A stretch of 64,000 nucleotides of DNA from Liolophura sinensis (lineage: Eukaryota > Mollusca > Polyplacophora > Chitonida > Chitonidae): assembly GCF_032854445.1 (NCBI RefSeq), contig NC_088295.1:14991385-15055384 (forward strand), read 5' to 3'. The notes beneath the pieces were generated by a model, which was not told the origin of the DNA, did no database searches, and saw nothing but the letters and a program-made list of their open reading frames with translations. Shown one piece after another: positions 35,601 through 47,642 of the stretch. Position 1 is the first letter of the stretch. Every line of letters begins with the position of its first letter. A program made the position numbers and the translations under genes.

Positions 35601-38600
35601 TTGTTGCAAGTTGACTTACATTAAATAACGCTTGAAATCATTTTTGTTAAATAATGAATGAGAATCATGGCATTTTGGGGAATGCCTTTCATTGCCAAAA
35701 AAAAAAAAAAAAATATCAAGGGAAATAAATCATGGTAGAGTTAGACCTGTAAATGAAGCTACGTTCCATGAAAAAATTTAAACTTTTCCAGTTAATAAAG
35801 TATTTTTTTTCAGATCTGAAGTAAATTTATTTATTTGATTTAATTATTTGATCAGTGTTTTATGCCATACTCAAGAATATTTCACTTACACGACGGCAGT
35901 CAGCATTATGGTGGATGGAAACTGGGCACAGCCCGTGGGGGAAGCCACGACCATCCGCAGTTTGCGGACATACCTTCCCTTGTACGGCTGGAGAGGAAGC
36001 CAGCATGAGCTGGACTTGAACTCACGGTGACTGCATTGGTGAGAGACTCCTGGGTCACAACGCTGTGCTAGCGCGCTAACCAACTGAGCCACGGAGGCTC
36101 CCGAAGTAAATTAAATGTTTCAGAATATGTGCAGTTACATAAATATCATAATCATAATGATGCATAGACCTGCATAATGATATGTGGCGTTCATTTTTTT
36201 ACTGAGCCAAGGCCGGGTCGAGAAAGGGGTCGCATTACAGAGGTGAAGGGCAGATATTTCTTGCAAAAGCAAGCGTACTATTCAATATACATGCATGCAA
36301 ATTAAAGCCTCTATGATTCAGACTTAAAATATAGTCTATAATTTGCACCATGGTATATTTAAACTAGCCTTGAAAATGACAAAAAACTCCTGGAAAACTT
36401 TTTGGAAACTCCTTGAATTTCATTTTCATATACCTGTACGAACCCTTTCCTAGTACTTAGTTTGAAGCCAGCCTGGTTATATTACGATTTGTTTTCCAGG
36501 ACGATATATGAGCGGCTGGCTTCAGCCTTCACTGATGAAACACAGGCCCTCTACCTGCAGAAGGTGGATGAGGTTTCACCCAGCCTGAGGTACTGTGCAT
36601 ACAACATAGGGGACCAGTCAGCTATCCAGGACCTAAAGGAGATGAGGTGGAAGGCAGGACAGGATAGCATATCCTCTACACTAGATGTAAGAGTTAATAG
36701 CATTTCTCTATACTACAAAACACTATATATGTAGAGATAGAGACGTGAATGTATAAGAGAACCAGCTAGGCACAGTCACCAGTCGCCTTTCTAAAGGATG
36801 GTGGAATACAATAGACTGCCTTTCGCTGGTTCTTAAATCCATTGTTTTCACAGACCAGTAAGCCTTGATCCTGTGCTCATATCCACCTATGTTGTTTTGT
36901 GTGCAGCTGTGTGCCAGTGAAGTTGCTAGGTGCTCGTGGGAGTTTACTACAGCAGTGAACCAAGCTTGTATACATGAAATGCACAAATTATCAGGGGCAT
37001 AATGAGGGGATTATCTCCCCTCGTCCCTGTTCTCCTTCCTATGAAGAATTTCATGTAGCTGTCTTTGTGTGGTTTCGTGATAGGAACTCTTGTCTCAGAC
37101 GAGGGAGAAGCAAGCAGTGACGCTCTCAGAGGTCAGCTGGAGGGGTCGGACCATGGCCGTAAAGAACGAGCATGTGCGCTCCTTCCTCCTCAACATCCAG
37201 GAGAGCGAGAGGGAGATAGAGGCGGCCCAGGGCATTGATAATAAAGTGTCTGTCTACGAGAGCTTAATCAAAGAGTGTATAGACGCCTTACAGATACTCC
37301 GGGACTCCCTGCAGGAAGATCAGGCATGTACACAACTGACGGAATATTCAGTGAATGAATGCAGGCCTCTACATACGATTTATCTTGTTGGAAAGTTACT
37401 TTGTTGTTTAGTATTATTTTAATAACTGAATCACTAGTATACTGAATGCAATAAATTAAACATTTTTTTTTCTGTTCTTCAAATCCATTATGATCCATTG
37501 TTTGGGTTACTTCACTTGTGCAATAAGTTTTTAGCTAAAATACCACAAGAAGATCAATAAGGATGCTCTCATTGGGTGAGCTGCGCCTTTACCTGAGGTG
37601 TGTTAGGTAGCTTGTGAAGTTCAGCAGTTCTCTCAGGTTCTGGCTCATTTTTTCCATGGGGATGTCCCGAGTGAAAATATTAGTATCAATATACTTAGCT
37701 GGCTTTTGCAATTTGCCATTTCCAACACTCCACACTGTGACATGGAACCTGATTGATTCAACAGACGACTTCTTTTGGCTGGTCAGAGGATAATTAATTC
37801 CAAAGGGATCCTTTGAAAGTGCGACTGATTTTTTGAAGTTGATGGTTTCATGTCCGAAATTGTTAGTCAATTTGAGATGAACAGTTTTGAACTGAGGCCT
37901 TAGTCACCAGAGAGCATCTTGTAGGTTGTTGCTGCACATGGAGATGTTTCAAATTTCACTTGGTCATGTGGGTGTTGAATGTCAGTATTAAATGATATAG
38001 TGAAGGCCCTGAACGAGGCAAGTAAAACCTAGCTCTTTGTTATGACACCCTGTTTTTTAGGTTGACTTTCAGCTTCATTGTCTGCAGACAAGGCATTAAA
38101 ACCTATGACTGTAATTAAGTAGAAAGATACATTTTCCAATCTTGTGATGATTTTAATGGTTCTTTTTGTACATTTACAGACATTTAGAGCTATACAGAGA
38201 GGACAGCAAGTTGACGGTAAAATATCAAACCTTCATTATCTCCACACTTACCTGACCTACCTGAGATTGACTAAGACGGTAGAGCGTAACCTTCTGCTAA
38301 TTGAGAACCTGAAGGAAAACTTACCTGGCCAGCAGGTAGCGCCAGGTAAAAAAATAACCAAACCTCAGGACCTGGTCAGACTCTACGATATCATCATGCA
38401 GGTAAGCAGAATTGAACAGATGCATATTTCAAAGGAAAACCTGTTATGTTTCCATGTGTCAATGCCAGAGCAAATCTTACCAAAAGTATGAGGAAGGTTT
38501 AAAATAGTCAACTAGCAAGCATTTGTTGGTTTGATAACAGTTTCGCTTGGAGAATACATATAACCTGAGCACTCACTGCAACTATGGGGCTGACCAATGA

Positions 38601-41600
38601 GGTCATGTGCCCCAGTCCATTTCCTTCCGGTTTGAGAGTGGCATTAAGTTGGGAGATTTGTCAAGTGCCAGGCAATGATGGCTGATTTGCTCAGGGCAGT
38701 CCTGGTTCCTCCAGCCAAAAAGCAGACCTTTGCCATATAAGTGAAATTTGTTTAAGTGTGGCATCAATCACCAGGCAAATAAATTATTGACGAACAAATC
38801 TCTAATTTGAAGAACAAATCTTCAATTTCTGTGAATTTAGGATACTTGATAATAGCCTGACATTTATCTGTCAACAGAACCTTGGGGAAATTCCCAATCT
38901 GAGTGGACTGGAGGATGATGAGGCCCTACAGAAGGAGATCTCGACACAGATACAGGGATACAAAGCATTTAGGTAACTCTTATTAATTTTGCAGCCGACA
39001 AACTTTATCATCCAATTCACTGCAATTTAGCTTGATATTGCTGTTTAATTTATTGTCTCTTATTGTCATACAAGTGAAATATTTTTTTAATGTGGTGTGA
39101 AACCAACAATCAGTCAATGCAACTGATACAGAAGAATTAATTTGCCTAACTGATAAAAAATATTTACATAATGTATTGAAAAATTGTACACATGTATGAT
39201 AATAATGAACAGTTTAGCTGTTTTAAAATAGAAAATGAATACTCCTTCTAAGTTAACAATTTTCATATTTTTCCTTTTCTTGCAGAACATTTTATATTGC
39301 TCAAAGTTATGCGTTTGCTAAGAAATGGCCTGAAGCTATTGCTTTGTGTGAGAAGGTTTTAGAATATTCCCAGCAGGCATTGCAAGGGTACAAAAAACAT
39401 GTTCGTGACTCTGCAAAAGCTAAGGTAAGAAAAACACTGGCTACATTACACAGAGTAAAATATAGGTATCTCCTGTGGTTTGATCGATAGACTGAAAGCA
39501 GGGTTCGCACAGGTCCTTAAAAACCTGGAAAGTACTATGTTTTTTTTTTTAGAGATTCCAGGCTTTGAAAGTGCTTGAAATTGACTGTTTTTTACTAAAA
39601 GTCCTTGAAAGTGCTCGAATTTCAGGAGGCTCAATGAGTAAACGTCTTAGATGTGAAAGAGTAAAATCTATCACGTTTTATCATAGTTGTGCCTTGTTTA
39701 CATTCCAAGCCATCTTCAGTGTCTGCTCCAGACTGCGACTTTGTTGACTCTTATTTTGCAGTTACTGTTCCAGGGTTGCATACATAACTCAAGTTTGCTG
39801 CCCAGGATCATGGATACTTATAGTATAGCTGCACGTGTTGCCATAGTGACTCGGCTGCGTATGACACAGGATTATTTTGACCATTCTTAATAGGGCCATT
39901 CTTAATACATGAAAAAAAAATGCCAGGGAAATGTAAGTTTTGCGACTTAAAGACCGGTCAAAGTGTGGCATAGGTAACTCTTGACAAACAACCCAAGTCA
40001 TCAGGGCCAGAATGGCGGGAGGGTAGGTGATTTTTCGTTGCGGCGATGTTAGGAGATGAAGGTTAACAACAGCCCCATTGCTAACTGTTGTACACAAACT
40101 GAGTTTTGAAGTGCAGGAATGGTAGTTGGGCTTTCAAAAATGGCGAATATCATTCACACCCATCGCTATGGATACGGCTTACAACTTGTCCATGTGGGGT
40201 TAGGGGCCTGTGTGTGAGTGTGACATGCAACATATATCGCTTCAATTTTGGATTCTGGAAGATGCTTGAATTTAGTATTTTAAGTGCTGAAATTTATTTT
40301 CTTATCTCCTGTGCGAACCTTATGAAAGGGTAAATTGTTCCTGAAGACTTGACCAGACTCTTGCAGGAGCTTACCATGTGCTTTGTAAGAAGGGCTTGTG
40401 TTTCAGTATCCTGAAAACAATTAACGATTTTGGGGAGGGAAAAAGATTTCAAATTTTAAATGTCCAATCCGCTTTTGCTTCATATATTTTCTGTCGAATG
40501 CATTCTAAATGTCTATATACCAGCCCCAAAAGCACAGTTGACTGAGCATTAGCTTCAGGAAGCGGTAGATCCAGGGTCAATCCTGGATCGGGTCACACCT
40601 AAGACCTTAACGCTTGGCGATCAGCATGAAGGGGATAGTGCAACGACTGGTTGACACATATCAGTATAATAGCTCGGGCGGGGCGGCTTACTTGCCTTTA
40701 GTAAGTCATCTCACTGAAGCAGCACTAGATAAAAAGAGAGGTGGAAATCCACCCTGCAACAAGGAGGCACATTACATGAACTCTAAGGTCTCTTTCATCG
40801 TCATATGACTGAAAAATTGTTACGTACTACATTAAACCCCAAGCACTAACTCACTCATTTCTAACTGTGTACCACGGGGTTGAGCAACAAGATGACTTGC
40901 TTCAGATCCAGCTTCTAAGGTTGTTTCCTTCCACCTTCAATAATGGAATATTCCTGAGTACTGAAGTTGTAAACAGTGATTAGTTCCAGTTATTTTATGT
41001 GGACTGTTCTCTTTTGGGCTGCAGGAGGAGAGCTCTAGTCTGGAAGAGTTGATTAAGCAAGCCAACAGCCTCAAGTATTCCTGTCACGCTTCCACCATTC
41101 TGGATGCTGATGAAGTCGTGGAACAGTTTGGGGACCTGGCCATTAAAGATAAGCGGGTAAAGAAGGCCTCCTGTGGGCCAATAAAGTGGCCAATTGAAAT
41201 GTTAAATATTGTTTTGTCGTCACATTTTCTTGGACAGGGTCTTATAGTTACAATATGGCTAAAAATGGACATTCAGATAAAGATAGGTAAACATTTTTCA
41301 TAAGTCATTGATGTACATGTAAATTGTGCTTATCTGGATTTACTTTTAATTTTGTTCATTTGACTGTCTTTTCTGAAGCACCACACCACAGAATGGGATC
41401 TGTTAATACCCAAGGTGTTGTTTTAACAATTTGCTGTTGGTGTTGCAGCCTCTTTCTGAGCGCCTGGACCAATATTTGGAGGACACGACCTTGGTAACAA
41501 AGAAACCCAATCTGGTTCCATTTCCACCTAATTTTGAGCCCATCCCATGTCGGCCATTGTTCTTTGACCTTGCCTTAAACCATATAGAGATGCCCTCTGT

Positions 41601-41679
41601 TAAAGAAAAGATGGAGCAGACCACGTCAAGGGGAATAACTGGGATGGTTAAAGGCTGGTTATGGGGAGGGAAAAAGTAA
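32694..41679 (+). CDS. SRP68: SRP68, signal recognition particle 68-kDa subunit
   Basis: Twelve exons: 32694-32781, 33877-33943, 34150-34263, 34432-34627, 34917-34999, 36500-36686, 37084-37323, 38180-38401, 38878-38972, 39286-39424, 41025-41156 and 41449-41679. They total 1794 nt, or 597 residues; human is about 627. An acidic N-terminus leads into the RNA-binding region, about residues 30-240 (QQQHGLRHGDYQRYR, the arginine-rich SRRIRRIRKSLHF, CAERAWGYAMQLKDEANTE). SPSLRYCAYNIGDQSAI, EVSWRGRTMAVK and NLHYLHTYLTYLRL follow. The C-terminus (NLVPFPPNFEPIPCRPLFF, DLALNHIEMP) corresponds to the SRP72-binding end. The protein binds SRP RNA and, with SRP72, supports elongation arrest and targeting to the ER. 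Intron 7 has a GC donor. A second in-frame ATG lies at 32709. Confidence 0.95.
35235..36446 (+). mobile_element. CAGGG-ended DNA transposon, copy B, carrying a SINE
   Basis: It starts CAGGGTGCGCACAG with subterminal CTTGAAAGTGCTTG repeats and ends CTGTACGAACCC. Direct repeats TTTCCTA flank it (35228-35234 and 36446-36452). Without the family A SINE at 35828-36102 it would be about 0.93 kb. It lies in SRP68 intron 5. Confidence 0.7.
35828..36102 (-). mobile_element. Family A SINE, full length, inside a DNA transposon
   Basis: This is a minus-strand copy with head, body and tail. Direct repeats GAAGTAAATT at 35818-35827 and 36103-36112 mark the target-site duplication. The SINE sits inside the CAGGG-ended element at 35235-36446 and is therefore younger than it. 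Confidence 0.9.
37324..38179 (+). other. SRP68: GC-AG intron in SRP68
   Basis: Exon 7 ends DSLQEDQ, followed by GCATGT. The next exon (TFRAIQRGQQVDGKISN) starts after TTTACAG in phase 0. No GT donor nearby keeps the frame: the closest, 4 nt further on, leads straight into a stop. CAG/GC is a known minor donor class of the major spliceosome. Confidence 0.75.
38640..38790 (+). mobile_element. Strongly decayed family A SINE remnant
   Basis: GCCATATAAGTGAAATTTG followed by GTGTGGCATCAATCACC and AAATAAA resembles the family tail. Upstream similarity is faint. It lies in SRP68 intron 8. Confidence 0.4.
39499..40322 (+). mobile_element. CAGGG-ended DNA transposon, copy C
   Basis: It starts CAGGGTTCGCACAGGTCCTT and ends CTGTGCGAACCT. 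Direct repeats TGAAAG occur at 39493-39498 and 40323-40328. The ends match copies A and B but the middle does not align visibly with either. It lies in SRP68 intron 10. Confidence 0.7.
40520..40860 (+). mobile_element. tRNA-derived SINE, family B, second copy
   Basis: It shares the head (AGCACAGTTGACTGAGCATT, GGTCAATCCTGGATCGGGTC) and tail (CATATGACTGAAAAATTG, TTAAACCCCAAGCACTAACT) with the copy at 3714. It lies in SRP68 intron 10, just after the CAGGG-ended element. A flanking duplication is only approximate. Confidence 0.8.
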
Positions 41680-42119
41680 AGTCATTTGCATCATGGTGGC
41701 AATATTTGAGGACTGAATTTGAACCCTCTCGTCCAGACTGTTGAAGATGTAATAATATTGTATTCAATTCTTCAAGGTCTTGAGTGTTGCAGTTTCAAGC
41801 TTCCTAAATAATTACCATCTTTCGCTGCATTATTTTGTGGCATCATATGAATCAGGTCTTGTTAATAAAAGGTGCATTATGTCTCATTACATGCTTTTCT
41901 TACATCTCACATCTTACAAAAAATAAATTGATGTTTCTGTCACTTACGTATATGTATGTTGATAAAAATGAGTTAAGTCTACTGTATATTGATATTCCTT
42001 TAGTCTGTAGTTATTTTTCTATGTCAGATGGATAATTGAAGGTACTACTGTTGTTGATACTATTGAAAAAATTTGAAATCAAACAACCAACCATTTGTAG
42101 GTAATGATAACCTAGTGTA

Positions 42120-42120
<1 letters not shown>

Positions 42121-42151
<31 letters not shown>
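42121..42151. repeat. Poly(T) tract
   Basis: About 30 consecutive T, 440 bp past the SRP68 stop. It may be the A-tail of a minus-strand retroposed sequence, but no body was recognised beside it. Confidence 0.9.
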
Positions 42152-44736
42152 CAAATGCCAAGATCTGGAAGTGAGGCTGTACTTCTGTTTGCTACTCTCT
42201 TTGTCATCTGGTGTTTTACTCACTTTGATATTCCTGTATATCATGTCTTAGAAAACCTTATCCAAAGCAGTTTTACCGTAAATTTCTCCATGACCTCTTA
42301 ACAGGACATTAAAATCAAACCAACTGTATGAGAGGAATGTTGGTAGCTTTCTCCTGTTTAACGTGTTTGCAAGGTGGTGGTTGTTTGCTATTTGTGGCCA
42401 CTGTTTGGTTTTAACAATTCCATAACAAGGTTTTGGAATTGAAACTAGCTTCCTTAACTGGTTTTGTGTATCCTTCTGTTTCTAGTGCTAGTTACCAGCT
42501 TTTGGTAAAGAAGGGAAACATTACAAGGCCTATATACTAATCAGGCCATTTTGTTATGAATTTCAAGTGTATTCAGTAGCTGGATATGATTTACTTACTT
42601 AGGTCTTCTTATAGTAGAGCTGCTACTATCTGATGACTAAGCTCTTTGTTACTCTACTTGCATCTGGCTGATTTTTAAAATTGATGTACACTTGTTGAAA
42701 TGAAGGTTGGCAGTCCTTGCGTTTGTTGTTTTTACATAATTTTTATGTGCATATTAATTTTACTGGCCTTCACAAGGTTCCTGACTTGAGCACCATGGCG
42801 TGGCCATGCTGGTTAGGCAATAAACACAATTCGTTGGCAATTTTTTTTCATACCAGGGGAAGCTACTCTTTCAAGTATTTTAAGCACTGAGGTCAACTGG
42901 ATAAATTTTTTTGAAATCCTGTGAAATTATATGAAAAATTTTACTGGAATTGCTGAGAAACATAAGTACATATAAACATTATAAAGAAAACACTGAAATA
43001 CAATAACAGGTGTGCTGTGTATACTGCAAGGAACGATTCGGGTTAAGATTTGATGACCCCTGATGTGAAACTAGGGTAGAGCTCTTAAAAGTAGTTTTGA
43101 TCAAATATCTACCTTTTTGTTTAAATTTTAGGAAACAGTTGTTTGATGTTGACAAAGGTATGAATGTTTCTCTGTTACCATTTTGTACACACTGCATACA
43201 GATATACAATAACTTCAACAACCATCATCCCTCATCTTTATTAAGTTTTTATTAGCATAGGTTTTAATTAAATTATGTTTAGTGTAATCAATATTGTTGT
43301 TCTAAGTTCCTTTCTTGCCACACGCCATGAGGTCGTCTTTCAAGGTGATGGCCAGGTGTAAATGCTTCTGTGGCATAGATGCTGATTGTATTATCATGGA
43401 AGAGAATAGTACTATGACAGTATCTGTGGAACCAGTAACTCTGTGGGTGAAGGGTTGTTATACCTAAAATAATCTCTCAGAACACGTGAAAGAAATAATG
43501 ACCTTCTTTGGGGAAGGATTGTAAATCAAGATTTCTGACATGATGTACATGCATATACATATAAATAAAAATGGATGGTAAGATTTATCAGACAAACGAA
43601 CGAGTCTTCTGTTTCTTTTATTCCCCTTTGCGCATTTTGAAAAACACCAGAGACATGTGGTAGCGTCTTGAAAACTTGGAAGGAGCATGCTGTTTACAGG
43701 AGCAGTATGTATGAAACCTCACATTGATAGGATAACACTTGCAATAAGTCTTGTTTGTCTAATGTTTCACCACTTTACACCAATCCTCTCGTCATTGTGG
43801 CTAAACTGGGTGCTTGTTTGATGGTAAATGTCAAAGGGAGGGATAACTCATCTAAACTGGGTAATTGAGGATAGTTGAACTTTTGGACATAGTTTTTTGA
43901 GAGGACATGCAGATAAAACGTCCGTTGGCGTCACCAAACGTGTTGACGAGGCTATCATACCCCTATTTAACACAGCAGGGGTGAAGGGTCAGACGCAAAT
44001 CGCCTGTAACAACATCAGGCTATGACCTAACTCTTGTAAAATTGGCTTTTCCTTGACGATTGGCCAAACGATATGCGGTTGTCTTTGATATCAGTAACAG
44101 GACGAAAATATGGTTAGTATCCGATACCTGTTGAACAAAAATGTTTTCCTGCATACTATTATCTGCTAGACTCCCAACCATACAAACAACTAACTCCTAA
44201 CTTCGCATGGTACGGGCAATGTTTTCTATTTGATATATAGAACTGAATTCATTTCGTTAAATTCTTCACATTAGTATAGAACTGTGACCAAACACTATAT
44301 AACGCTGTCAAGTACTACATGACGTGTCTATAGGCCTATACTGCGAATGACATTAAAGGCTGATAATTATCCGTCTCATCTTATCATGTATGCCTTTTTA
44401 TTACTATTCAAATCTATACTCAAAAAGGACATTCCAATATAGCGATAATTCCGTGCTAGTTCATGCTGCTTGGCGATACAGAATCGTACTTCTTTTTATC
44501 TACTTTCCAAAATACTTTCTGCCATCCAGTAAAGTAGATGCCGTCCGTGTCCGACGTATCGCCGAGTTGTCATTATAATGCGAAACCTCTTTTCACCGCC
44601 TTAGAAAAATTACATGAAAATATTTTTTATATAATTTTTACACATAGTTCCTTATTTCAAATATATGTGCTAACTCAAAAGGGCAAATAAACTGTACTCC
44701 AAAAAACCAGGACTGTGCAGACTTACACCTGTACAC

Positions 44737-44744
44737 TATATATA

Positions 44745-44818
<74 letters not shown>
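44737..44818. repeat. (TA)n microsatellite, long
   Basis: About 80 bp of alternating TA, broken only by a TGTG near 44750. Such tracts often form hairpins and vary in length. Confidence 0.95.
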
Positions 44819-44821
<3 letters not shown>

Positions 44822-45000
44822 ACGGTCAATATTCGAGTTAGAAGTATATTACTTGCGGTGTATTTAGACCTACAAACACATCACACGAAATAACCACGCA
44901 GTCACACCTTAGACACTAGGTGTGCTCATGCATAGAATGAACTGCAAATACAGTCAATGCATTTGCTTCTTTTCTTCCAATTATGATCAAATTAATGCTG

Positions 45001-45086
45001 ACCGCCGTCCTATATAAGCGATATATTCTCGAGTACAGCATAAAACACCAATCAAATATATGAGCAAATAAATAAATTAAATAAAC
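45001..45086 (+). mobile_element. Family A SINE tail fragment
   Basis: The 3' end (CCGCCGTCCTATATAAGC, CGAGTACAGCATAAAACACC, AAATAAATTAAATA) is kept and the head is absent. This is a 5'-truncated copy. Confidence 0.65.
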
Positions 45087-46844
45087 TCAATGGTCAATTT
45101 TATTCAGATCGTGAAGCAATTTTGACTCCAAATACAGAATTCTCGACAGTGCTCATTCTGGAGTGTATAGCTTGTGTATGAACCAGGGTGTGGTGATGCA
45201 CACTTTGTATGTGCACATGTATGGAAAGATTCGGAATCAGCTCCGACCGGGGCCTGGCTGGCAGGAGACGTAAAATGGGATTCTTGTGGCTTCCGCGCGG
45301 AGTTCCAAAATCTTGCAGTATATTCCGCATCTGATATTGTACCCGGTATCTTCAGATTGATGCCGACTTTGATCAGACTTCGTAATGTATACGGCTGACG
45401 GTTTTCTGGGAGACCTTTCTTGTTCCAAAGAGGCAGCATCCTCATTTTTGATCGAAATTTTCTTGAAAATCTGAGCAAGGGAACAATAATGTATAACATA
45501 GACCTACAGCATTAATTTGTTCTTTAATGTACACTTCAGTTAAACATCGTGATTATCAAATATTTAGTAAGAAATTCCTGCGGAGCTCAAGTTAATGGCC
45601 ATATTTTTCAAAGCAATCCTGGGTTAAGTTGATATATTGTCATGTTATAAAATATGGTGATTTATTTACAATCAAGTGATTTATGGACCACTCTGGGCAC
45701 TGCGCCTCGTTTCAAAAAGCGATCTTTTGCTAAGACCTTTAACATACATATTGTCATCGAAGTTATCTTGGCGCTTAGCGCAAGATACTACTGCTTCGTG
45801 CAGCGGGCCCTGGATTGAATGTTCTAGGCGTAGGCCTGTTCTACCCCAGATCCTCTTCTGCATACAATAAACTGGACTAGAATCTTTTGGCATATCGGTC
45901 AAATACCTGTTCTTGCCTTCTAACGATGTGTTAGAGATCCTTATCTTCAAACTTAAAAACCTCATATTTTGCCTGTAAGGTTGGCCTTTCCCTTTTGTCA
46001 TAGATACACATTAGTTATTTATTTTGACGACAAACGTCTTTCTTCGCCATCCCCATGCAGACCTTTGTGACCATCTTACCATCCGTCAACCATTGTGGTT
46101 TGTCAGTGTGACATCTGCGCATATACACACGCATAATGTATCTCGGACTGAATCGTTTGTTTAGTGAGCAGTCAGTGTAGCGAAACAACGACAAAGAAAT
46201 GGTGAAATCATTGTTTGATACACTGTAAAATACAGACGAGAAGATGGATGCCAGTGGTGTCACAAGAACATGCACAGTGTATAGGCCTATATATCCGAAC
46301 GCCTGGATGGCAAAGGCCTTTATGACAAACCTGTGAAGTCATTGACCGTTATACTTGTCAGGCCCTCACACTGCAGTCAGATAACATCCAATAGCTACGT
46401 GGGGTATGGTATCGCATGGTATAGCAAGATACAATCTGCAAAATGGCCATGCTTTCCAATTTCGAGTTTAACAGAATTATCGAGATCTTGCGCCTTGTAC
46501 ACATACTTTGTATAGTAGCGTATGGGTGGGTCACTGTCTTTCAAGAATCTTTTCCGTGAAGTACACAGTCTATTCCACAAAGGTATAAAATTGCTAAATT
46601 CCGATACTAAACGATATCTTGAAATGATATATACGCCTACACACCTAGAGGTACAAAAAAAAAAAACAAAACAAAAAAACAAAAAAAAGCAAACAAACAA
46701 AGAATTCAAATTGTGCGACTCAATGCATGATTAGGGCAAAAAGAAGAACGTAAGCTCATACACAGATCCACACGACTTCCCAGTGAGCATCTCATGATGC
46801 CTGGTAAGGGCCACACAGTATGTCTCCATACTCTGATATTAATC

Positions 46845-46935
46845 GACGGGGCGAAGTTGCGATGCGAAGTAGCGAAGCTGTGATGCAAAGACAAGATAAT
46901 CGGAACTTGCGATGCGAAGTTGTGATAGAATGAAG
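46845..46935. repeat. Degenerate short tandem repeat, GATGCGAAGT-like
   Basis: GCGATGCGAAGTAGCGAAGC, GTGATGCAAAG and TTGCGATGCGAAGTTGTGAT repeat a roughly 10-bp word with changes. It is richer in CpG than its surroundings. Confidence 0.65.
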
Positions 46936-47363
46936 GCGCGAATCGTGACTTGGCCCATTCGCATCTTGAAAAAAAAAAGACTAGCAATACACCCTTTGCT
47001 TCATTTTCTGATAGTGCGCATGCTTGGTAAGATTACTTTCATAAAGAATGACGTTTCACAATTGATTGGCCTGGCTATTTCTTGCGGTCATGATCGAACA
47101 CGAAACACTATATATTCATTCCTCCATGCATGGTTCTCCATTATAGCTCGTGGGCATGTTGGCCATATACAAGTTCACCCGAGAGTGTAGCATATGTAAG
47201 CCTATATATAGTGGCTTCTTCTTGATTCAACTTTACAAGTTTCCCCGGTATATTCCGGAACTGAGTTCGCTCTATACATTACCCATGCAGTATATAATAT
47301 GCGCCATACAGCGCTTGTATAGTGAACTAAAATGAGGCACAATTGTTTCCCTATGCTTTTTTC

Positions 47364-47484
47364 TATTGCTATATACCTTTGTGCGGGTTAGTAGAGCTGA
47401 TATTTAGTATTGCTATATACCTTTGTGCGGGTTAGTAGAGCTGATATTTAGTATTGCTATATACCTTTGTGCGAGCTAGTAGCT
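47364..47484. repeat. 44-bp direct repeat, about 2.7 copies
   Basis: The unit, starting TATTGCTATATACCTTTGTG, begins at 47364, 47408 and 47452. The first two units look identical; the third diverges after GTGCGAGCTAGTAG. Confidence 0.9.
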
Positions 47485-47554
47485 ATGGTTCAGGAACGGT
47501 GGGAAGAATATATGCGGTTCACGACCATTCGATGGCAGGATGTATAGACGCAAC

Positions 47555-47642
47555 TTCTTCAGTTTCTACCCACCTTAATGCTCGCCGCCTTCGTGTAAGT
47601 CAAATATACTTGAGTGCGACGTAAACAAGAATAAATAAATGA
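47555..47642 (+). mobile_element. Decayed family A SINE 3' part
   Basis: TACCCACCTTAATGCTCGCC, GTGTAAGTCAAATATACTTG and AATAAATAAATG follow the family order with substitutions. It lies about 70 bp after a 44-bp tandem triplication. Confidence 0.55.

Noticed and set aside
44640-44829. 63-residue ORF with an alternating Tyr-Ile run
   Set aside because: It is simply the translation of the TA microsatellite.
45104-45499. 131-residue ORF on the minus strand
   Set aside because: No recognisable domain, no supporting exon neighbours, and the composition fits the CpG-bearing spacer. It could be coding but nothing supports it.
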